Assembly (NCBI GenBank): GCA_002688875.1
Contig: NZDU01000044.1
Span: 1,912-7,490, forward strand
From: Candidatus Pacearchaeota archaeon
GTDB lineage: Archaea; Nanobdellota; Nanobdellia; Pacearchaeales; GW2011-AR1
Length of the DNA stretch: 5,579 nt
Reading direction: 5' to 3'
Part shown: one piece after another, positions 1 to 3,122 of the stretch
Position numbering within the stretch: position 1 is the stretch's first letter
How the letters are laid out: the number at the start of each line of letters is the position of its first letter
Notes under the pieces: generated by a model
The model's input: only the letters and a program-made list of their open reading frames with translations
Database searches by the model: none
Told to the model about the DNA's origin: nothing
Position numbers and translations under genes: made by a program

Positions 1-254
1 TTTACTTCTTTATTCTCATATAACCACATATTGCAATATTTAAACTCAATTCCGTTGACTATAAATTTATTCCGTGTTATATATAAGTGAAGGGCAACAG
101 CATCCTTCCGCCAGGCAAACACAATCAGGCAAAACATATCTACTTTATTAAAACAGCATTGAGGTCGCATTTTGCGATCAGATCTTGCTTGTAGAAAAAG
201 GCAATGATGGGGCTCTGATGAAAAAGCACCCCCAGGTTTGTGTAAAATTATCAT
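1..254 (-). CDS. Possible partial hypothetical protein, C-terminus beyond left edge
   Basis: A minus-strand frame is open for about 290 bases, from a TAG at 291-293 to the left edge. The first ATG is at 254, giving 84 codons plus two bases. I do not recognise the product. It begins MIILHKPGG, is rich in Cys, His and hydrophobic residues in the middle, and ends with NGIEFKYCNMW shortly before the edge. That last stretch faintly recalls the lead-in to the first zinc cysteine of phage HNH endonucleases, but the second cysteine expected three residues later is a Trp, so I do not call it one. No Shine-Dalgarno sequence precedes the ATG. In AT-rich DNA an open frame this long is somewhat unlikely by chance, but the same stretch is also explained by a structured RNA on the other strand. 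The two readings compete. Confidence 0.35.
   Translation of the reverse strand, partial: MIILHKPGGAFSSEPHHCLFLQARSDRKMRPQCCFNKVDMFCLIVFAWRKDAVALHLYITRNKFIVNGIEFKYCNMWLYENKEV
55..83 (+). promoter_or_regulatory. sigma70-type promoter candidate
   Basis: TTGACT (55-60) and TATATA (78-83) are separated by exactly 17 bases, so both boxes are close to consensus at the optimal spacing. Transcription would start near base 90 and read into the hairpin-rich region that ends in terminator-like hairpins. TATAAATT at 60-67, one base off the T4 late octamer TATAAATA, overlaps the spacer and could act late in infection. No protein gene follows on this strand, which points to an RNA product. Confidence 0.45.
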
Positions 255-347
255 ATAAAGATTACACAAATTCGCGTTGGTAAGAACTAGCTAATGGGTA
301 CAGCACAACCGCCCAGTTACGACAGCAATATATGATGACTTCTACTC

Positions 348-408
348 AGCACATAGATAAGTCGTTCTGCTAGAAATAGCAGAACTATGACTAAAATCTA
401 GCACATAG
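348..408 (+). repeat. Long GAAA-capped hairpin flanked by AGCACATAG direct repeats
   Basis: The core is a perfect 9-bp stem, GTTCTGCTA (364-372) and TAGCAGAAC (377-385), with loop GAAA. It continues outward through AGTC (360-363) with GACT (389-392) after a 3-nt bulge, and AGAT (355-358) with ATCT (396-399). The word AGCACATAG occurs at 348-356 and 400-408, on either side of the helix. The GNRA-type loop is on the plus-strand transcript, which favours that orientation as the functional RNA. Confidence 0.6.
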
Positions 409-409
409 G

Positions 410-429
410 ACGCATATTGCGTTTAATTT
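410..429 (+). terminator. Weak terminator-like hairpin, first of two
   Basis: A short stem ACGCA/TGCGT (410-414 and 418-422, loop TAT) is followed on the plus strand by a T-rich tail, TTAATTTTT. The opposite strand has no T tract after the stem, so it would act on plus-strand transcription. The 5-bp stem is weak, so it may be a pause or a simple RNA hairpin. Confidence 0.3.
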
Positions 430-433
430 TTAG

Positions 434-472
434 AGCGTAGCGTAAGTTAGAAATAGAAACAAGCGTAGCGTA
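434..472. repeat. Direct repeat AGCGTAGCGTA, two copies
   Basis: The 11-mer AGCGTAGCGTA occurs at 434-444 and 462-472, start to start 28 bases. Each copy is itself two rounds of a 5-base unit (GCGTA). The 9-mer GCGTAGCGT appears again at 1761-1769 inside the coiled-coil gene. GAAAC (456-460) and GTTTC (473-477) flank the second copy and could form a short stem with it in the loop. Confidence 0.6.
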
Positions 473-477
473 GTTTC

Positions 478-499
478 AGATGGCTGTAAGCCATCTTTT
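478..499 (+). terminator. Intrinsic terminator (plus strand), convergent with the minus-strand operon
   Basis: A perfect 7-bp stem AGATGGC (478-484) and GCCATCT (490-496) with loop TGTAA is followed by a T run (496-499) on the plus strand. In the minus direction the stem is followed by GAAACT and not by T residues, so as an intrinsic terminator it serves plus-strand transcription. It lies 11 bases past the stop codon of the minus-strand ketopantoate-reductase gene, so the two transcription units meet here. Confidence 0.5.
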
Positions 500-510
500 A
501 ATGTTTGGTT

Positions 511-1254
511 TTAATTATTTATTAATTTACTTTTTTGGTCAAAGTTTTTTACTATTTCTTTAAGTTTATGTATTTCCATTCCTTTATCTTCGGCTATAAA
601 TAAAATTAGCTTATCAACTCTCTCAAAATCTTGATTTCCAGAATGTACGGCTCTTGCAACAGATGATGGGGCAGTTAAATTTTTTGCGGCTTTTAAATAT
701 GTCTCAAAATTGATTAAATTTTTTTCTTCTGCCCCAATTAAAATACAAAGTTTTATAACATCATTATATATCAATCTAGATTCTTCAATATTCTTGAATA
801 ATGCTTCTTTTATCGAAATCAACCCAGATGATTCAATGCATCTATAATTTCCAGCAATAAGCATTGGCCATTTACTTATAGGCACATAAACAGAGTTATA
901 AATGTTTAAATTGATTGGTATTCTTATTTGAGTATTTTCTATTTTAAGGCGTGATGATTTAATATTAGCTGAAATTTTTTTTAATAAATTTGAACTACTG
1001 GAATCTTTAAAATTTGAAATTTTAAAATTTGAAGCAAGCCTAACATTTATATAGTTTGTTTTTTTAAGGTCAGGCTTATATACTTGAGGGTCTGCACTAC
1101 TGTGAGTTAAAAAATTTAAATCAAATTTTTCCCAAGTTTCATAATTTTTATATAATGCTTTTATTTTATTTAAATTTGATAAATTAAAATTTTTTAAATA
1201 ATTTGAAGGTGGTATATTCATTATTGATATGCTGGGTATTTTTTTTTTTTGCAA
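511..1254 (-). CDS. Ketopantoate reductase-family protein, C-terminal two thirds (frameshifted)
   Basis: This is the larger, downstream part of a ketopantoate reductase-like (ApbA/PanE family) NAD(P)-dependent oxidoreductase. The only start available is a TTG at 1254 directly beside the poly-A run, so it is almost certainly not an independent gene: its residues from about 4 onward continue the protein at 1555-1184. Family-like landmarks are SIMNIPPSNYL (residues 10-20), a central SNFK block, KWPMLIAGNYRC (128-139) near the start of the helical C-terminal domain, APSSVARA (195-202), and FERVDKL (210-216). These match, from memory, a proteobacterial subfamily annotated as ketopantoate reductase that often has uncertain substrate. 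True PanE makes pantoate from ketopantoate in pantothenate and CoA synthesis. The DNA is visibly more AT-rich and Lys/Asn/Ile-heavy than the phage structural genes. It is the last gene of the minus-strand cluster. Confidence 0.7.
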   Translation of the reverse strand: MQKKKIPSISIMNIPPSNYLKNFNLSNLNKIKALYKNYETWEKFDLNFLTHSSADPQVYKPDLKKTNYINVRLASNFKISNFKDSSSSNLLKKISANIKSSRLKIENTQIRIPINLNIYNSVYVPISKWPMLIAGNYRCIESSGLISIKEALFKNIEESRLIYNDVIKLCILIGAEEKNLINFETYLKAAKNLTAPSSVARAVHSGNQDFERVDKLILFIAEDKGMEIHKLKEIVKNFDQKSKLINN

Positions 1255-1555
1255 TATTAATCATCAAATTTTTTATGCTTAAATCGCTATATTGAGCTTC
1301 CTGCATTGCTAAAAAAACTAAACTAGTATTATCTAAATTAACATTTTCTGGTGTTGTTGCTAATATTTTCCCTGGCAATTTCTGAGAAGAGATATTTAAT
1401 TTTTTATTTAGATAACCTGGAATCTCTATAAAAAAACCATTATTATTAATGAGTGTGGCTTCACCAGATTTGCATACACAAGTCACATCATAACCGGCAA
1501 GCATTAACTTGGTTGCAACCACAACCCCATAAGATGCACCAAAGACTAATATCAT
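1184..1555 (-). CDS. Ketopantoate reductase-family protein, N-terminal Rossmann part (frameshifted)
   Basis: This encodes the nucleotide-binding half of the same ketopantoate reductase-like protein. It opens with MILVFGASYGVVVATKLML, a beta strand followed by a glycine-containing dinucleotide-binding turn (G6, G10), then GYDVTCVCK. A second strand and the family-like LVFLAMQEAQYSD block lie at residues 79-91. Residues up to about 105 are in the correct frame. The last 18 or so, after AKKK, are out-of-frame read-through past the 12-A run and look unlike the family. Removing one A restores a single frame of about 347 aa from 1555 to 511, close to the size I expect for the subfamily. The ATG at 1555 is 17 bases after the coiled-coil gene stop, with no clear Shine-Dalgarno sequence. 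The function as given depends on whether the frame is restored. Confidence 0.7.
   Translation of the reverse strand: MILVFGASYGVVVATKLMLAGYDVTCVCKSGEATLINNNGFFIEIPGYLNKKLNISSQKLPGKILATTPENVNLDNTSLVFLAMQEAQYSDLSIKNLMINIAKKKNTQHINNEYTTFKLFKKF
1239..1250 (-). repeat. A12 homopolymer at the frameshift
   Basis: Twelve T residues on the plus strand (A12 in the mRNA) lie exactly where the protein similarity jumps frame. With eleven A residues the codons read GCA AAA AAA AAA ATA CCC (AKKKIP) and the two halves fuse in frame. Such runs are sites of sequencing error, replication slippage and RNA polymerase slippage, so the break could be artefact, mutation or a tolerated slippery site. Confidence 0.85.
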
Positions 1556-1572
1556 TCTAATTCGTTTGTTGA

Positions 1573-1899
1573 TTATTCTTCTGTTTCTTCTTCTTCTGGC
1601 GTTTCTTTGGAATCTGTTTTTTCTGTACTGTCGTCATGTATGTCTTTTAATTTATTTAAAGCTTCTTCTAATAACCTCTCTTTAGTTTCGAGTTTGGCCT
1701 TCAAGGAGGATATTTCTAAATTTTGTTTATCAATCTTGTGTCCAACACTTTTAACATCTTGCGTAGCGTGTTCTAATTTAATCATTACTTGCTTGGTACG
1801 TGCTTCTTTTGTCTTAACGGAGGCTAAGGCATTATCGCGGTCTTGTGAAAGATCGGCAATTGTGGCTTTAAGTTCTTGAACGAGATCTCGATCAGACAT
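1573..1899 (-). CDS. Hypothetical acidic coiled-coil protein
   Basis: I do not recognise this 108-aa protein. Residues about 5 to 90 are charged and heptad-like (LVQELKATIADL, then ISSLKAKLETKERLLEEALNK) and should form a long coiled coil. From about residue 91 the tail is strongly acidic and low in complexity, ending EETEE. There is no signal peptide or membrane segment. It starts at an ATG at 1899; the nearest purine-rich stretch (AGGA) is about 14 bases upstream, too far for a normal ribosome site. It lies 63 bases after the gp51-like stop and 17 bases before the ketopantoate reductase-like gene, all on the same strand, so it is probably co-transcribed with tail genes. A structural, scaffold or chaperone role is only a guess from its shape and neighbours. 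Confidence 0.65.
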   Translation of the reverse strand: MSDRDLVQELKATIADLSQDRDNALASVKTKEARTKQVMIKLEHATQDVKSVGHKIDKQNLEISSLKAKLETKERLLEEALNKLKDIHDDSTEKTDSKETPEEEETEE

Positions 1900-1938
1900 A
1901 CAAGCTATAATTATCCTGTGTTTTAAGTACCATTAAAG

Positions 1939-1961
1939 TATAATATAATATAATATAATAT
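1939..1961. repeat. Short tandem repeat (TATAA), about 4.6 copies
   Basis: A perfect period-5 tract of TATAA fills most of the gap between the gp51-like gene and the coiled-coil gene. Read on the plus strand it contains several TATAAT words, so it could pass for overlapping -10 boxes pointing against the genes, but no -35 box is placed to go with them. It may simply be AT-rich slippage DNA in a spacer. Confidence 0.75.
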
Positions 1962-1962
1962 T

Positions 1963-2157
1963 TTAGAAGAAAGGTTGACCAGTTTTTTTGGTAGTTTCTA
2001 AATTTTCTTTTACCAATTTACTTACTATTTCACGTTCTGTAGGAGACATACCACAAGCCTCATTATATGTTACACCCCCACGCATATACCAACATATTTT
2101 AAATAGTTCATGCCGTAACATTTTAGTTTGACTTTCCATATCTTTTAAAGTTGTCAC
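1963..2157 (-). CDS. 51: gp51-like tail/baseplate hub assembly protein, probably made as a -1 frameshift extension of gp26
   Basis: This small protein resembles the short proteins of T4-like marine phages annotated as gp51 (baseplate hub assembly catalyst) or tail assembly chaperone. The recognisable part is LRHELFKICWYMRGGVTYNEA (residues 14-34 with the C22-W-Y-M-R-G-G core), followed by a helix and the ending ETTKKTGQPFF. The conventional start is a GTG at 2157 with no Shine-Dalgarno sequence. The frame is open upstream of it, without a stop, through RITLLSQSDSDI back to the slippery sequence at 2193-2202 inside the 3' end of gp26, and it is the -1 frame relative to gp26. I infer that it is mainly translated as a gp26-gp51 fusion of about 359 aa (283 from gp26 plus 76). 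It would then act in the cytoplasm during tail assembly. Confidence 0.75.
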   Translation of the reverse strand: MTTLKDMESQTKMLRHELFKICWYMRGGVTYNEACGMSPTEREIVSKLVKENLETTKKTGQPFF

Positions 2158-2186
2158 GATGTCAGAGTCCGATTGTGAAAGTAGCG

Positions 2187-3041
2187 TTATACGAAAAAAT
2201 TTGCAGTATCAAATGTTACTGGAACTTCGTATGAAGCCGGTGCTCCTTTTTTGATCTGCTCCTCAGTTGCTTTTAACTTTGCTGGTTTGGTACTGCCTTG
2301 TATTCTTAATTCATTTAATTTCTCTTGTAATTCTGTAATAGTACCTGCGTTAGCATTATCAATAAATTCTTTAATCTGCATAGGATCAGTTACCTCTGTT
2401 CCATCAGGTGTTGTAATTTTTTCAATATTCTTTAATAACAATCCCATACTTAATTCAGTTAATGCTTTAAATGCTTCGTCAAACTTTTTAGTTTTTTCTT
2501 CATCGGTCATTTTACTATCCTGTACTGCCGAATATAATTTTTGTTGTTGAAATGTTGTTAAAGAGGTATTAGTTACATCTCTATATGTTAACGGTCTCAC
2601 CTGAACTTTCAATCCGTCCTTTAACATACACTCATTTTTAATTTGTACATTTTTTATTGCATCTAATATTGCAGGCAAGTTTAAAGTATGACTTGCTTGT
2701 TCGTTAGCACCAGGCACATTAAAATTAATATCCATAGTTTCACCGTACGTAGCAATTCTAATAGCAATTAATACAGTATCTAAATCATAACTTTTAATTT
2801 GCCATGCATCTTTGATATCTGGAATACAACTCTGAATAACATCTACTACCCCTTCGCCATTCATTAGTGCATCTGGAGTTTTAAAACGTATTTCATCTTT
2901 AGCAGTCATTGGCATTACACCAAATTCTCCTGTTTTTGAGGGTGTTACTATGTGAGGTGGATAATCTCCACCTGTAGGTAAACTGACATATATTGCAGGT
3001 TGCCTAAAGTACTTGTTTAAAGGATTGCTATTTTCTACCAT
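2187..3041 (-). CDS. 26: T4 gp26-like baseplate/tail assembly protein
   Basis: This 284-aa protein has the marks of the T4 gp26 baseplate hub family of T4-like phages. It opens with NPLNKYFRQPAIYVSLPTGG (residues 6-25), then MPMTAKDEIRFKTPDALMNG (43-62) and VIQSCIPDI (68-76), then LDTVLIAIRIATYGE. The middle and C-terminal parts are helical and charged, typical of a chaperone-like or hub-assembly protein. It is longer than T4 gp26 (208 aa as I recall). The ATG at 3041 is preceded by A-rich DNA without a Shine-Dalgarno sequence, and the predicted minus-strand promoter leaves a leader of only about 8 bases. It heads the minus-strand cluster, lies back to back with the tape measure gene, and its last codons carry a -1 slippery sequence leading into the gp51-like frame. 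Together these suggest a tail assembly chaperone role, comparable to lambda G. Confidence 0.88.
   Translation of the reverse strand: MVENSNPLNKYFRQPAIYVSLPTGGDYPPHIVTPSKTGEFGVMPMTAKDEIRFKTPDALMNGEGVVDVIQSCIPDIKDAWQIKSYDLDTVLIAIRIATYGETMDINFNVPGANEQASHTLNLPAILDAIKNVQIKNECMLKDGLKVQVRPLTYRDVTNTSLTTFQQQKLYSAVQDSKMTDEEKTKKFDEAFKALTELSMGLLLKNIEKITTPDGTEVTDPMQIKEFIDNANAGTITELQEKLNELRIQGSTKPAKLKATEEQIKKGAPASYEVPVTFDTANFFV
2193..2202 (-). promoter_or_regulatory. Programmed -1 ribosomal frameshift site (double slippery heptamer)
   Basis: In the gp26 frame the mRNA reads GCA AAT TTT TTC GTA TAA. It holds two overlapping heptamers of the X XXY YYZ type in the right phase: A AAT TTT and T TTT TTC. A slip of -1 on either avoids the gp26 stop and enters the gp51-like frame, which has no stop until 1965. 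The zero-frame stop is only one codon after the second heptamer. A 5-bp hairpin (CAGTA/TACTG, 2204-2221) lies just 5' of the site; I see no clear stimulatory hairpin downstream. Confidence 0.7.
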
Positions 3042-3051
3042 ATTTTTGTTC

Positions 3052-3059
3052 TATAAATA
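3052..3059 (+). promoter_or_regulatory. T4-type late promoter for the tape measure gene
   Basis: TATAAATA is an exact match to the T4 late promoter octamer recognised by the phage sigma factor gp55 with the sliding clamp. It is oriented toward the tape measure gene, 63 bases before its ATG, in the only non-coding gap between the two structural clusters. Its last bases overlap the -10 box of the opposing sigma70-like promoter. Confidence 0.65.
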
Positions 3060-3084
3060 TACATTAACTTGCGTATATAGTCAA
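3056..3084 (-). promoter_or_regulatory. sigma70-type promoter for the gp26 cluster
   Basis: On the minus strand TTGACT (3084-3079) and TATATT (3061-3056) are separated by exactly 17 bases. The start point would be near 3049, about 8 bases before the gp26 ATG. It reuses the -35 word and spacing of the promoter at 55-83. It suggests that the tail chaperone-like genes can be read by host RNA polymerase before or besides late transcription. Confidence 0.5.
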
Positions 3085-3092
3085 TATTTATG
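3085..3092 (-). promoter_or_regulatory. Late promoter-like octamer for the gp26 cluster
   Basis: The minus strand reads CATAAATA, seven of eight bases of the T4 late consensus TATAAATA, about 43 bases before the gp26 start. With the plus-strand octamer at 3052-3059 it gives each cluster a late element inside the same gap, facing each other. It is weaker than the plus-strand copy because the first base differs. Confidence 0.35.
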
Positions 3093-3122
3093 TACGCATA
3101 AAATGGAGCGAAATATTACCAT

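Larger units (their letters stand above)
90..499 (+). ncRNA. Candidate structured non-coding RNA
   Basis: This stretch lies between a sigma70-like promoter and a terminator-like hairpin and contains no plus-strand frame of useful length. It is visibly richer in G+C than the genes around it between about 100 and 330, which in AT-rich genomes is a common mark of structured RNA. Hairpins seen directly are GGTCGCA/TGCGATC (163-179, loop TTT), TGGGG/CCCCA (208-234), TTTGTGTAA/TTACACAAA (237-270), and GTTCTGCTA/TAGCAGAAC (364-385) closed by a GAAA tetraloop. The last is prolonged by AGTC/GACT and AGAT/ATCT on its flanks. I looked for tmRNA, RNase P, SRP RNA and tRNA signatures and found none. Ends are inferred from the promoter and terminator. 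A minus-strand open frame overlaps the left part, so confidence is modest. Confidence 0.35.

Noticed and set aside
108..117. Minus-strand TGCCTGGCGG equals the first ten bases of E. coli 5S rRNA
   Set aside because: The following bases do not continue as 5S rRNA and the conserved 5S loops are missing.
367..380. GCTAGAAATAGC resembles the repeat:anti-repeat loop of an engineered Cas9 guide RNA
   Set aside because: The likeness is limited to a short stem with a GAAA loop. The tracrRNA core is absent and there is no CRISPR repeat or Cas gene, so it is a chance match.
90..499. tmRNA, RNase P RNA, SRP RNA or a tRNA
   Set aside because: I found no T-arm, no CCA end, no tag frame ending in Ala-Leu-Ala-Ala and none of the conserved RNase P or SRP core words.
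1607..1879. Plus-strand open frame of 90 codons
   Set aside because: It is the antisense of the coiled-coil gene, Ser/Leu-rich without recognisable features, and has no ribosome site.
2155..2157. GTG as an independent start for the gp51-like protein
   Set aside because: No Shine-Dalgarno sequence precedes it, and the frame continues open upstream to the slippery site, so I treat it as a fallback start and favour the frameshift. Independent initiation is not excluded.
2251..2550. Plus-strand open frame of 99 codons
   Set aside because: It lies wholly antisense to gp26, whose frame matches a known family.
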